This document shows positions 9,168 through 17,379 of a DNA stretch of 38,681 nucleotides, piece after piece. Origin of the DNA: Opitutaceae bacterium (lineage in GTDB: Bacteria; Verrucomicrobiota; Verrucomicrobiia; Opitutales; Opitutaceae). Under the pieces are notes generated by a model. It made no database searches. It was not told the DNA's origin and was given only the letters and a program-made list of their open reading frames with translations. Within the stretch, counting starts at the first letter, position 1. The number at the start of each line of letters is the position of its first letter. The position numbers and the translations under genes are program-made. The DNA is taken from assembly GCA_017994935.1 (NCBI GenBank), contig JAGOJU010000032.1, positions 1 through 38,681 of the forward strand, read 5' to 3'.

Positions 9168-10562
9168 ATGAGCACCTCCACCTCCCTCTCACCAACTCCC
9201 ATCTCCACTACTTTCGGCGACTTCACTGCCGACCGGTTCAACACGCATATGGCCGGGCTTCCGCCCTCCGCTCCCGCATGGTGGATCGAACGGAAACGCA
9301 GCGCGTATGCGGAATTCGCATCGCTGCCGATGCCTGCGCGCACCGATGAAACCTGGCGCTTCAGCAGTCGCGAACACATTTCCCTTTCCGGCTTCAACTC
9401 CTCGGCCACGGGCACCCACGCGACGTCAGGCACCTCCGGCATCGAGATTGGAGATGCGGCTGCGCGCCTGACGTTTGTCGACGGCAAACTCTCGGGACGC
9501 ACGCCCTTGAGCCGTGATCTGGCGGCCTCCGGCATCGTCGTGGGCACCCTGCTCGAGGGTCTTACGACGCATTCCGAGCTCTTGCGAAAGCACTTCATGG
9601 CACAACCGCAGAAGCTCGGATCGGAGAAGTTCGCCGCGCTTCACACTGCTTTCATCCCGGACGGCGCTTTCATCTACGTCCCGCGAAATGTGGAGCTGAA
9701 GTCCCCCATCGTCATCACCCATGCCTCCACAGGCGCAGGCTCTGCGGTTTTTCCTCACACGCTGGTTGTTGCCGAGGAAAATTCCCGGGTGACGGTCGTC
9801 GACGTGTTTGTCACGCTCGAAACAGGCAGGGCCGACGAATCCGCCGATGCAAAGGTCGTCTTCGACGCCTTCGCCTGCGGCGCAAACGACCTCTACGCGG
9901 CCCACGGCGCCTCCATCAACTACGCCGCCGCACAGCTCTGGTCGAACCGCACGCTGTCTTTCCAGCTGAATTCAACGCTCGTCCGGCGGGATGCGCGCGT
10001 GCAATCGCTCAATCTCCACCTCGGCGGCAAACAGGCCCGCCATGAATCGCTTTCCCAACTCCAGGCACCTGGCGCTTTCTCCGAAATGCTCGCCGTCTCC
10101 GTGGCGTCCTCCGACCAGGAGTTCGACCAGCGTACGCTGCAGATCCACCAGGCACCCAACACCAGGAGCGATCTTCTCTACAAGAACGCACTTCTTGATA
10201 CGGCCAGGACCATCTTCTCAGGCCTGATCGTGGTCGATCCCGATGCGCAGAAGACCGACGCCTATCAGAGCAACCGCAATCTCATGCTCTCCGACAACGC
10301 CGATGCGAGCAGCCTTCCCGGCCTCGAGATCCAGGCGAACGACGTCCGCTGCACCCATGGCGCCACCACGAGCAGAGTCGACCCCTCCCAGCTCTTCTAC
10401 CTCGAATCGCGCGGCATTCCGCCGGCGGTCGCGAGGGAGCTTCTTGTTTTCGGCTTCTTCGAGGAGGTCCTCAACCGCCTCGAAAACGAATCCCTGCACG
10501 CCGTCCTCATCAGGCTGATCGAACTTCATTTCCGTCGCGCCTGGCAATCCCCCGCAAAATAG
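9168..10562 (+). CDS. sufD: Fe-S cluster assembly protein SufD
   Basis: A 464-residue SufB paralogue that forms the SufBC2D complex and is needed for iron entry. The N-terminal helical part has DETWRFSS, typical of SufD. The beta-helix includes GAFIYVPRNVELKSPIVITHAST. The C-terminal CTHGATTSRVDPSQLFYLESRGI holds the conserved His of SufD. It starts 9 nt after sufB and ends 24 nt before sufT, so it is co-transcribed. Confidence 0.95.
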   Translation: MSTSTSLSPTPISTTFGDFTADRFNTHMAGLPPSAPAWWIERKRSAYAEFASLPMPARTDETWRFSSREHISLSGFNSSATGTHATSGTSGIEIGDAAARLTFVDGKLSGRTPLSRDLAASGIVVGTLLEGLTTHSELLRKHFMAQPQKLGSEKFAALHTAFIPDGAFIYVPRNVELKSPIVITHASTGAGSAVFPHTLVVAEENSRVTVVDVFVTLETGRADESADAKVVFDAFACGANDLYAAHGASINYAAAQLWSNRTLSFQLNSTLVRRDARVQSLNLHLGGKQARHESLSQLQAPGAFSEMLAVSVASSDQEFDQRTLQIHQAPNTRSDLLYKNALLDTARTIFSGLIVVDPDAQKTDAYQSNRNLMLSDNADASSLPGLEIQANDVRCTHGATTSRVDPSQLFYLESRGIPPAVARELLVFGFFEEVLNRLENESLHAVLIRLIELHFRRAWQSPAK

Positions 10563-10586
10563 TCCCTCCGTCCCAGCCGTTGCCGT

Positions 10587-11141
10587 ATGTCCAAGGTCAA
10601 GGAACGAATCCTCTCCCGCGAAGTCGTCGCCACGCAGATTCCGAGCGGTGACAAGCAGGTCCTCCCCGCCGGAACCCGCCTGTTCATCCATCAGACGCTC
10701 GGCGGCAGCTACACCATCCAGACCGACTTCGGACTCTTCCGCATCGACGGCAAGGATGGCGACTCCATCGGGGAATCCGCCTCCAGCGACAAGGTCCTCG
10801 CACCCACGATGAGCGACGGTGCACCTGATCCCGGAGCCGTGTGGGATCAGCTCAAAAACGTTTACGATCCGGAGATTCCCGTCAACATCGTTGACCTCGG
10901 CCTGATCTACTCGATGGACATCGAAAAGATCGAGGGGGAAGAGGGTGGCCACCGGGTGAATGTCGCCATGACACTCACCGCCCCGGGTTGCGGCATGGGA
11001 CCGGCCATCGCCGAGGACGCGAAGACGAAGATCCTGCTCGTGCCCGGAGTGACAGCCGCCGTGGTCAACATCACCTGGGAGCCGCCCTGGAACCAATCCA
11101 TGATCAGCGAAGAGGGGAAAATGAAGCTCGGTCTCATCTGA
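10587..11141 (+). CDS. sufT: Fe-S maturation protein SufT (MIP18/DUF59 family)
   Basis: A 184-residue protein of the SufT group, an auxiliary Fe-S maturation factor. The C-terminal MIP18 domain shows YDPEIPVNIVDLGLIY, then MTLTAPGCGMGP with the conserved Cys, and ends WEPPWNQSMISEEGKMKLGL, diagnostic of the family. The N-terminal extension (about 1-85, with LPAGTRLFIHQTLGGSYTIQ) is the usual SufT-specific part. It is last in the suf operon and is followed by a short GC hairpin. No cysteine desulfurase (sufS) or sufE/U follows. Confidence 0.93.
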   Translation: MSKVKERILSREVVATQIPSGDKQVLPAGTRLFIHQTLGGSYTIQTDFGLFRIDGKDGDSIGESASSDKVLAPTMSDGAPDPGAVWDQLKNVYDPEIPVNIVDLGLIYSMDIEKIEGEEGGHRVNVAMTLTAPGCGMGPAIAEDAKTKILLVPGVTAAVVNITWEPPWNQSMISEEGKMKLGLI

Positions 11142-11157
11142 GCGGCTCTCCCCGCGA

Positions 11158-11174
11158 CCCGCACCGGCGGGTTT
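11158..11174 (+). terminator. Possible weak terminator after sufT
   Basis: CCCGC (11158-11162) and GCGGG (11167-11171) form a 5-bp stem around loop ACCG, followed by TTT. It lies 16 bp after the sufT stop in a 154-bp gap before the next gene. The stem and T-run are short, so this is a tentative call. Confidence 0.3.
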
Positions 11175-11295
11175 CCGCAGGGAATGCCCTTTCAGGAACT
11201 TCCGGGTTGCCCGGGGCCTGACGACCCTTCACCCATGGGGGGAATGTCGCAGGTTCATCCCTCCATAGACCGAAGCTGGAACCACTGAATCCCCC

Positions 11296-14200
11296 GTGAA
11301 CATCCTGTTCGTCAACTACGGCGATTTTACCTCCAACAGCATCAACCACATCTCGGGTTTTGCGCGCGAGCTGACCGAAACCGGCCACGCGTGCATCGTG
11401 GCAGTGCCGGATCGGAAGGATACCCTTTCAGTCGTGGCCGCGCCGAAATTTGGCGCCGCAACCTTTGGGGAACTGCTCGAAAAGCCGGCCCTGTTTCCCG
11501 ACGGAAGGCCTGCGGACATCATTCACGCATGGACACCCCGGGAGGTTGTCCGGCGTTTCGTGCTCGCGTACAAGAGACTGGCCCCCTCCCGGCTCGTGGT
11601 CCACCTCGAGGACAACGAGGAGTTTCTCGTGGAGTCCTACATGAGCGCCCCCATCGCGGAGTTGCGCGAGTCCCTGGAATCCGACTACCCGAAACCACTT
11701 CTTTCAGGCCTTCCCCACCCGCTCCGCTACCGCACGCTGCTGCGGCTCGCCGACGGGGTTTCCGTCATCGTGGACACGCTCCGGCAGTTTGTTCCCGCGG
11801 GCACACCGGTACTGTCGCTGCCGCCAGGAGTCGACTTCACGTTTTACCGGCCGCTTCCTCCACGCGCCGGGCTGCGAACCGAACTGGGGCTCGCGGAGAA
11901 CGAGAAAGTCATTGCCTTCACGGGTAGCAACACCTTCGCCAATGAACGGGAGATCCTCGATCTCTACCTGGCCGTCAAGCTGCTCAACGAACAGGGCGTG
12001 CCCACCCGCCTGATCCGCACCGGCTTCAACAGTCCCCAGTTCATTGAATCACTCCCCTCCGACTGGCGCACGTGGACGATTGACCTGGGATTCGTTGAGA
12101 AATTGCGCCTGCCGGAATTGCTCGCCCTGAGCGACGTGCTGGTCCAGCCGGGGCAACCCGGGCGCTTCAACGACTTCCGACTCCCTTCCAAACTCCCGGA
12201 ATACCTGGCGAGCGGACGCCCCGTCATCACGATCGCGTCGAATCTGGGTCTGGAGCTTCAGGACGGAAAAAACGCCATTGTTCTCGCGCATGCACTCCCT
12301 CAGGACATCGCCGACGCATGCAGGCGTGTCTTCGAGGATCCAGAGGCGGCGGCCCGGATCGGCAATGCGGGTGTCGCATTTGCACGCGACCATTTCGACC
12401 TGTCACTCTCCTCCCGGCGCCTCGCGACGTTTTATGCGGAACTGGCCGCACGTCCGCTGCGCTCGGTCTGGTCGCCGCCGACCGACGGCAGTGATGTCAC
12501 GCTCCTGTCGCGCCACATGGAGGCCCTGCTCCAATCCCTTCCCGCTCCCTCCACCCCGGTGTGGCCTGAAGTTCTTTCTCTGGTCGGGGATTTCTCGCTG
12601 CTCTCGCGCCAGCTCGAGACCTCTGCCGAACACGCGGAACGCACGCTGCGCAACGCCTGCGACCAGTTGGAGAAGGATCGCGACGAATGGAAACGCGGGT
12701 GGCGGCTGACCGACCAGCATGCGAAGAACATCACCGCCACCCTGGAGGCCACACGTTCCCATGTCGCCAATCTTGAACAAACGCTCGCGGCGCTCGAAAA
12801 GGACCACGAACGCGCGAAGGCGCACCGCGAACACATCGAAACCCTGCTGCGCTCCGCCCGGAACCGGATCCAATCGTTTGAGGTGGCGCTCGTCGAGGCG
12901 GAGCAGGTCCTCGGCCGGAAGTCCGACGCGCTGGCACTCGCCGAGCAGCGGCTCGAGGCAACCAGGAACCACGCGAAGAACCTGGAGGAGGCTCTTGCCA
13001 TCACGCGCGAGGACCTCGCCAGAAATGACCATTGGCGGCAGCGCATCGAGTCCGAACTGACCGGCGCCGGCGCAAGGATTACCGCCCTCGACGCCTCACT
13101 CGCGAAGTCGGACTACGAACTGGCACAGACACGCGCGCGCGCCCTCGCCCTCGGGCACCGCTCGCGCGAGGAGATCGAAAAGCTCCGCGCCTCCCTCCTG
13201 CAGGGCAGCGAGCTGATTGCGCAGCGGGAAAGAAAGATCGGGAGCATGCAGCGCTCGTTCTCATGGAAGGTCACCGCGCCGCTCCGATCCCTCAGGCGTC
13301 TGCTCGTCGATCCGTTCACAAGATCGAAAGGAAAGGAAGTGGCAGGCGCCCCCGCGGCACAGGTGCCCGACAGCACGCTCGCGTTCAACCCGGGCGACTT
13401 TGTCGAACCCATCACGGCATTCCTCTACAGCGTCGACTATCCCCAGACGTGGAGCTTCTCCCTCAGCAAGATTGTCGTGCGCGGATGGTGCCTCACGCGA
13501 CAACCCGTCCCGCTCAGGAAGATCCGGGCCCGGATTGCCGGGCGGATCTTCAACGGAGTCTACGGACTCAAGCGCATGGATGTCCTCGCATCGCTTCGCG
13601 ACCTGCCACAGGCGGAATATTGCGGGTTCAAGATCGACGTCACCCTCGAGGAGAGCGATCAGGAGATCGTCCTGGAGGTGGCTGACGATCAAGGAGCCTG
13701 GCACCGCTTCTTTTCCGCCAGCCTGAAGGTTGGCCCACAGCACGGACAGCCGGAGCTGACCAGTTACGAGCAGTGGGCTGCAACCTATGACAGCCATTCC
13801 CGTGAGTCCATCGAAAGCCTCCGCCAGCATGCGGCCACCCTCGCCAGACGCCCGCTCATTTCGATTGTCATGCCCGTCTACCACCAGAAGCCGGAGGACG
13901 AGGTCTGGTTGAGGAAGGCCGTCGACAGTGTCCTGAACCAGGCCTACCCGCATTGGGAGCTTTGCATCGCGGACGATGCCTCGCCCGCCCCGCATGTCAG
14001 GCCGCTGCTTGAATCCCTGGCGAAGAAGGATTCCCGCATACGGCCCGTGTTTCGAACCTCGAACGGACACATCTCCGCCGCGTCGAACTCGGCGCTCGCA
14101 ATCGCGACGGGGGAATTCACTGCGCTGCTCGACCACGACGATGAACTGGCGCCCCATGCGCTCTACGAGGTTGCCGCGCTTCTTTCCACGTGGCCCGACA

Positions 14201-15474
14201 CCGATCTGATCTACAGCGACGAGGACAAGATCGACGAGGAGGGACGCCGGCATGAGCCCTACTTCAAGCCCGATTTCCTGCCCGATCTCTTCACGGCCCA
14301 GAACTACCTGTCACACCTGTCCGTGTACCGCACAGAGATCGTGCGTTCGGTCGGAGGCTTCCGCGTCGGTTATGAGGGAAGCCAGGACTGGGACCTCGCG
14401 CTGCGGGTCGTCGAGCGTACTTCCCCTTCGCGGATCCGCCACATCCCCAAGGTGCTCTATCACTGGCGTGCGATTCCCGGTTCGACGGCAATGCTGTTGA
14501 GCGAGAAGAACTATCCGGTCGAGGCCGCCCGTCGTGCGCTTTCGGATCACTTTCAGCGGATCGGGGAGCACGTGGAGCTGATCCCGGTTCCGGGAGACCA
14601 CTGGAGGGTGAAGCGTCAGATTCCCGACCCGCCGCCGCTGGTATCGCTGATCATCCCTTCGCGCAACGGCCTCAAACTGCTCTCCCGCTGCGTCGACACG
14701 ATCCTGGCAAAGACCGACTACCCGAACTACGAAATCGTGATCGTCGACAACGGATCGGACGACCCCGCCACGCTTGCCTATCTTCAGCGGATCGCAGACG
14801 ACCGGGTCGTCGTGCTGCGCTACGACACGCCCTTCAACTACTCAGCAATCAACAACCATGGCGTGAAGCACTCGCGCGGAGAGATCATCGGACTCCTCAA
14901 CAACGACCTGGAAATCATCCATGGCGACTGGCTGCGCGAAATGGTGAGCCAGGCCGTGCGACCCGGCATCGGATGTGTCGGCGCCATGCTCTACTATCCG
15001 AACGAGACGATCCAGCACGCGGGCGTGATCGTCGGACTCGGTGGCGTCGCGGGACACGGATTCCGCGATTTTCCGCGTGGTACCGAAGGCAGGTTCAATC
15101 GCGCGCGTCTTGTGCAGAACTACAGTTCCGTCACCGCCGCATGCCTGGTCGTTCGTCGCGCGGTTTTCGAGCAGGTCGGTGGCCTGGACGAGGAACTCGC
15201 CGTCGCCTTCAACGACATCGACTTTTGCCTGAAGGTTCGGAAGGCGGGGCACCTCAATCTCTGGACCCCTTTCGCCGAGTGCTACCACCATGAAAGCGCC
15301 AGCCGCGGCGCCGAGGACACGCCCGAGAAACACGAGCGTTTCCGCAGGGAGGTCGAGACGATGCTCCAGCGCTGGAAGGCGCAGATCGCGCACGACCCCG
15401 CCTACAATCCCAACCTGACACTGGAACTCACTGATTTTTCGCTGGCGGCGCCTCCGAGGTCGTGGGCGCCTTGA
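11296..15474 (+). CDS. Giant three-module glycosyltransferase (GT4 - coiled coil - GT2 - GT2)
   Basis: A 1392-residue protein with GTG start. Residues 1-385 form a GT4-like, GT-B-fold transferase (MNILFVNYGDFTSNSINHIS; LPSKLPEYLASGRPVITI near the nucleotide-sugar site). Residues about 435-650 are a long, Glu/Arg/Ala-rich coiled coil, ending in QRSFSWKVTAPLRSLRRL, a motif often seen before fused glycosyltransferases. Residues about 675-810 look like a small beta-sandwich. The first GT2 domain starts near 854 (ISIVMPVYHQKPED; DDASPAP; LLDHDDELAP as DxD). The second starts near 1113 (SLIIPSRNG; DNGSDDP; LLNNDLEII). No signal peptide is seen. Such proteins assemble cell-surface polysaccharide or O-antigen on the cytoplasmic face. 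It stands alone, without wzx/wzy genes nearby. Acceptor and sugars are unknown. Confidence 0.88.
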   Translation: MNILFVNYGDFTSNSINHISGFARELTETGHACIVAVPDRKDTLSVVAAPKFGAATFGELLEKPALFPDGRPADIIHAWTPREVVRRFVLAYKRLAPSRLVVHLEDNEEFLVESYMSAPIAELRESLESDYPKPLLSGLPHPLRYRTLLRLADGVSVIVDTLRQFVPAGTPVLSLPPGVDFTFYRPLPPRAGLRTELGLAENEKVIAFTGSNTFANEREILDLYLAVKLLNEQGVPTRLIRTGFNSPQFIESLPSDWRTWTIDLGFVEKLRLPELLALSDVLVQPGQPGRFNDFRLPSKLPEYLASGRPVITIASNLGLELQDGKNAIVLAHALPQDIADACRRVFEDPEAAARIGNAGVAFARDHFDLSLSSRRLATFYAELAARPLRSVWSPPTDGSDVTLLSRHMEALLQSLPAPSTPVWPEVLSLVGDFSLLSRQLETSAEHAERTLRNACDQLEKDRDEWKRGWRLTDQHAKNITATLEATRSHVANLEQTLAALEKDHERAKAHREHIETLLRSARNRIQSFEVALVEAEQVLGRKSDALALAEQRLEATRNHAKNLEEALAITREDLARNDHWRQRIESELTGAGARITALDASLAKSDYELAQTRARALALGHRSREEIEKLRASLLQGSELIAQRERKIGSMQRSFSWKVTAPLRSLRRLLVDPFTRSKGKEVAGAPAAQVPDSTLAFNPGDFVEPITAFLYSVDYPQTWSFSLSKIVVRGWCLTRQPVPLRKIRARIAGRIFNGVYGLKRMDVLASLRDLPQAEYCGFKIDVTLEESDQEIVLEVADDQGAWHRFFSASLKVGPQHGQPELTSYEQWAATYDSHSRESIESLRQHAATLARRPLISIVMPVYHQKPEDEVWLRKAVDSVLNQAYPHWELCIADDASPAPHVRPLLESLAKKDSRIRPVFRTSNGHISAASNSALAIATGEFTALLDHDDELAPHALYEVAALLSTWPDTDLIYSDEDKIDEEGRRHEPYFKPDFLPDLFTAQNYLSHLSVYRTEIVRSVGGFRVGYEGSQDWDLALRVVERTSPSRIRHIPKVLYHWRAIPGSTAMLLSEKNYPVEAARRALSDHFQRIGEHVELIPVPGDHWRVKRQIPDPPPLVSLIIPSRNGLKLLSRCVDTILAKTDYPNYEIVIVDNGSDDPATLAYLQRIADDRVVVLRYDTPFNYSAINNHGVKHSRGEIIGLLNNDLEIIHGDWLREMVSQAVRPGIGCVGAMLYYPNETIQHAGVIVGLGGVAGHGFRDFPRGTEGRFNRARLVQNYSSVTAACLVVRRAVFEQVGGLDEELAVAFNDIDFCLKVRKAGHLNLWTPFAECYHHESASRGAEDTPEKHERFRREVETMLQRWKAQIAHDPAYNPNLTLELTDFSLAAPPRSWAP

Positions 15475-15498
15475 GAGGGCTCCGCATGCCAACGCGGA

Positions 15499-16065
15499 TC
15501 AGATCTTGTTTTCCTTCACGTAGGGATCCTCGAGCAGGGCATCGATGCCCCGGGCCGCAATAAACTCCTTCAGCTGCGGGTCGCTGGCATGGCGCTGCTG
15601 TGATTTCTCCAGAAGCGAGCGGGCATCCTTTTCGCGATCGAGCAGCAGCAGGATGTGGAACTGGGGAATCAGGTTTGCCACGTTCTTCGTCTGGTCGTAC
15701 CGGCTCTCGTGAATCGCGAGGGCCTTCTTGTAGCAGGACTTGGCCTCACCCAGATTGTTGAGCCGCCTCTGGGTCGCACCGAGATCCACCCACCACTCCG
15801 GAATGTCATCGCGCAGCCTGGTGGCCTTGGTCAGCGTCTCCACCACGCGCGGATAGTCCTTCAGCTGGAGTGCAAAGGCCGCCTCGGCAACCAGCGCCTC
15901 AGCCTCGGCAGCCACCGCACGGGTGACCTCCTTCGGCCCGGCCACAGCAGTCCCGGCAGCAACGGTCTCCTTGCTGCACGCGGTCGCGCCCAGAAGAATG
16001 ACCAGCGCAAGACTGCCCAGGCGCAAGGTATCGCGGGAAAGTACGTTCATCAGGAAAGGTTTCAT
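15499..16065 (-). CDS. TPR-containing putative lipoprotein
   Basis: A 188-residue protein with a hydrophobic N-terminus ending LALVILLGATACSKE; the Cys could be a lipidation site, although Ala at -3 is not the classic Leu. The ATG at 16065 was chosen because GGAGG lies 5 nt upstream of it; a second Met at 16050 is possible. After a short linker come tetratricopeptide-type helices (ALQLKDYPRVVETLTKATRL; WWVDLGATQRRLNNLGEAKSCYKKALAIHES), so it probably sits in the periplasm as an adaptor. It converges with the glycosyltransferase gene, with 24 bp between stops. No partner can be named. Longer upstream codons run through unrelated sequence and were left out. Confidence 0.75.
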   Translation of the reverse strand: MKPFLMNVLSRDTLRLGSLALVILLGATACSKETVAAGTAVAGPKEVTRAVAAEAEALVAEAAFALQLKDYPRVVETLTKATRLRDDIPEWWVDLGATQRRLNNLGEAKSCYKKALAIHESRYDQTKNVANLIPQFHILLLLDREKDARSLLEKSQQRHASDPQLKEFIAARGIDALLEDPYVKENKI

Positions 16066-16227
16066 GGAAACCTCCCAGACTAGGAGACAACCTCCGCGTA
16101 TTGAAAGCTCCAAAGAGGACGGAAACGCAAGTTCCTGGCCAGGATCGAATGCGGTAACGGGAGATCCCGGCTGCGTATCGGGAGCAACGGTTCGCTGATC
16201 GTTAAGTTCCTCAGCATCCAACACAGC

Positions 16228-16410
16228 TTGAGTGTGAAGGAGAAGGTCGACGTGTGGAGTATCGGATCTCGGTATTCCAAGCCCGAGTTGCTGCGGCGTC
16301 GGAAGCCCAAGACCCCCGTGACCATTGCCGAGGTGCGTTCGGAACTCATCCAAGCGTTCGCCGCCGCCGGCATCGCCTACCACGAGGTGGAAACCTCCAG
16401 TGTCACCTGA
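16228..16410 (+). CDS. Unknown small protein, first of three packed ORFs
   Basis: An open frame runs from 16105 to a TGA at 16408-16410 but has no ATG; TTG at 16228 or GTG at 16234 are possible starts. The product contains KEKVDVWSIGSRYSKPELLRR and TPVTIAEVRSELIQAFAAAG, which reads like genuine protein rather than a shadow. The upstream in-frame stretch (KRKFLARIECGNGRSRLRIG) also looks protein-like, so this may be the 3' part of a gene that lost its start. The next ORF starts 2 nt after its stop. I do not recognise the family. Confidence 0.4.
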   Translation: MSVKEKVDVWSIGSRYSKPELLRRRKPKTPVTIAEVRSELIQAFAAAGIAYHEVETSSVT

Positions 16411-16412
16411 CC

Positions 16413-16643
16413 ATGAACACCATCATCAATACCCTCATCTGGAACGAGCCCCTCAGTAGCGCCCTCCGTTTCCACGACCGTGTCGCCGAGATCGTGGAAC
16501 GCTTCGACGTGACCTTTGTGCTCGCTGGAGTGCCTATCGCCATGGTTGACGGGCAGACGATGCACACACCGCACGATATCCTCAGCGGTTCTCCTTCTGC
16601 CGAAGACGCCTTCGTCGCCTGCGGCGTCGGCGATTGCACGTAA
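16413..16643 (+). CDS. Unknown 76-residue protein, second of three packed ORFs
   Basis: The ATG follows the previous stop by 2 nt and the TAA is followed after 1 nt by the next ATG. The product starts MNTIINTLIWNEPLSSALRF and includes ERFDVTFVLAGVPIAMVDGQ. It is acidic and soluble, with no membrane segment or signal. No family is recognised. The packing suggests translational coupling in a small operon at the left edge of the restriction island. Confidence 0.5.
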   Translation: MNTIINTLIWNEPLSSALRFHDRVAEIVERFDVTFVLAGVPIAMVDGQTMHTPHDILSGSPSAEDAFVACGVGDCT

Positions 16644-16644
16644 G

Positions 16645-16887
16645 ATGACTTGGGGCACCCACTGGCGCTTCACGAAGAGCACCGCCACCAGCCTCAGTGT
16701 TAAGTCTTCCGAACATTCGACCCCGCTTCACATTCCGTGGGCGAACTTGCGCCCGGAAGTTTTTCGTCAAATTGACGAACTTGATCGGCAGCGGGACGAG
16801 GACAAGGAGCGAGAGCCTCGGATTTATTTGTTACTAGTTCACAGAGGCATAGTCCGCTATTTGCATTTTCAAACGTCAGTGGTTTAA
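16645..16887 (+). CDS. Unknown 80-residue protein, third of three packed ORFs
   Basis: Starts MTWGTHWRFTKSTATSLSVK, has a charged middle (FRQIDELDRQRDEDKEREPR) and ends in a short beta-like stretch (IYLLLVHRGIVRYLHF). The start is 1 nt after the preceding stop. Base composition turns AT-rich towards its end, unlike the flanking core genes, which suggests acquired DNA. No family is recognised and no function is proposed. Confidence 0.45.
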   Translation: MTWGTHWRFTKSTATSLSVKSSEHSTPLHIPWANLRPEVFRQIDELDRQRDEDKEREPRIYLLLVHRGIVRYLHFQTSVV

Positions 16888-16961
16888 ACAGGCCTTTTAA
16901 ACACAGTATGACTTGTGCATGAAAAATGATTGATTAAAAATCAGCTTCAGCCATTAGATTT

Positions 16962-17037
16962 GGCTGCAACTCGAGAAGAAAGGCTCCGAGGCAAAAGCCC
17001 CGGAGCCAATTAACTCGAGAGCCGCAGTGATGCAGCC
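16962..17037. repeat. Nested symmetric inverted-repeat element (structured RNA or site)
   Basis: The core stem GGCTCCG-A-GGC (16982-16992) pairs with GCC-C-CGGAGCC (16997-17007) around an AAAA loop, with one mismatch. On each side, after exactly 6 nt, stands CTCGAG (16970-16975 and 17014-17019). Further out GGCTGCA (16962-16968) can pair with TGCAGCC (17031-17037). On the minus strand the core is followed by TTTCTT, so it could terminate minus-strand transcription. It could also be a recombination site or a small structured RNA. It separates the unknown ORF trio from the DUF2188 gene. Confidence 0.6.
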
Positions 17038-17125
17038 CCAAAGCCGTAGGAAGCCCCAGACTGTTGATCGGTGGCCTGGATTCAAGGGGAAGGTGCCCGC
17101 CTCCACAACCTCGACAGTCACTACA

Positions 17126-17365
17126 ATGAGCAAACCTCAGGACAGGATGATCTCCCTTCGCCCGGACGGGCGCTGGGCAGACAAACGCAACGATGCCGGC
17201 AAAGTTTCTGGCATCTACGACACGCAGCGGGCCGCAATCGACGCAGCCCGCGAACGCTTGAAGAACCAAGGTGGCGGCGAACTCATCGTTCAGAACCGTC
17301 ACGGGCAGATCGGCCGGAAGGACACGATCGCGCCCGGCAACGACAGCTTCCCGCCCCGCGGGTAG
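17126..17365 (+). CDS. DUF2188-family small protein
   Basis: A 79-residue protein matching the DUF2188 pattern: MISLRPDGRWADKRNDAGKV, then IYDTQRAAIDAARERLKNQG, then GGELIVQNRHGQIGRKDTI. The family is a single alpha/beta domain of unknown function, often next to mobile or defence genes. The ATG at 17126 was chosen because the conserved sequence begins right after it. It ends 14 nt before the small hsdS and is probably the first gene of the restriction operon transcript. Confidence 0.75.
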   Translation: MSKPQDRMISLRPDGRWADKRNDAGKVSGIYDTQRAAIDAARERLKNQGGGELIVQNRHGQIGRKDTIAPGNDSFPPRG

Positions 17366-17379
17366 CGGAGATCCCCACG

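Noticed and set aside
13261..14253. Minus-strand open frame (330 codons) within the glycosyltransferase
   Set aside because: Antisense shadow; the plus strand carries continuous GT2 motifs here.
16066..16383. N-terminal extension of the TPR lipoprotein by 106 codons
   Set aside because: A signal sequence with a good ribosome-binding site begins at 16065, and the extension reads antisense to the plus-strand small ORFs.
16962..17037. Retron, tRNA or integron attC site
   Set aside because: There is no reverse transcriptase or integrase in the window, and the structure does not fold as a tRNA or show R/L core boxes.
17071..17379. 103-codon extension of the half-size HsdS
   Set aside because: It overlaps the DUF2188 gene in another frame, and HsdS-like sequence begins only at Met 17380.
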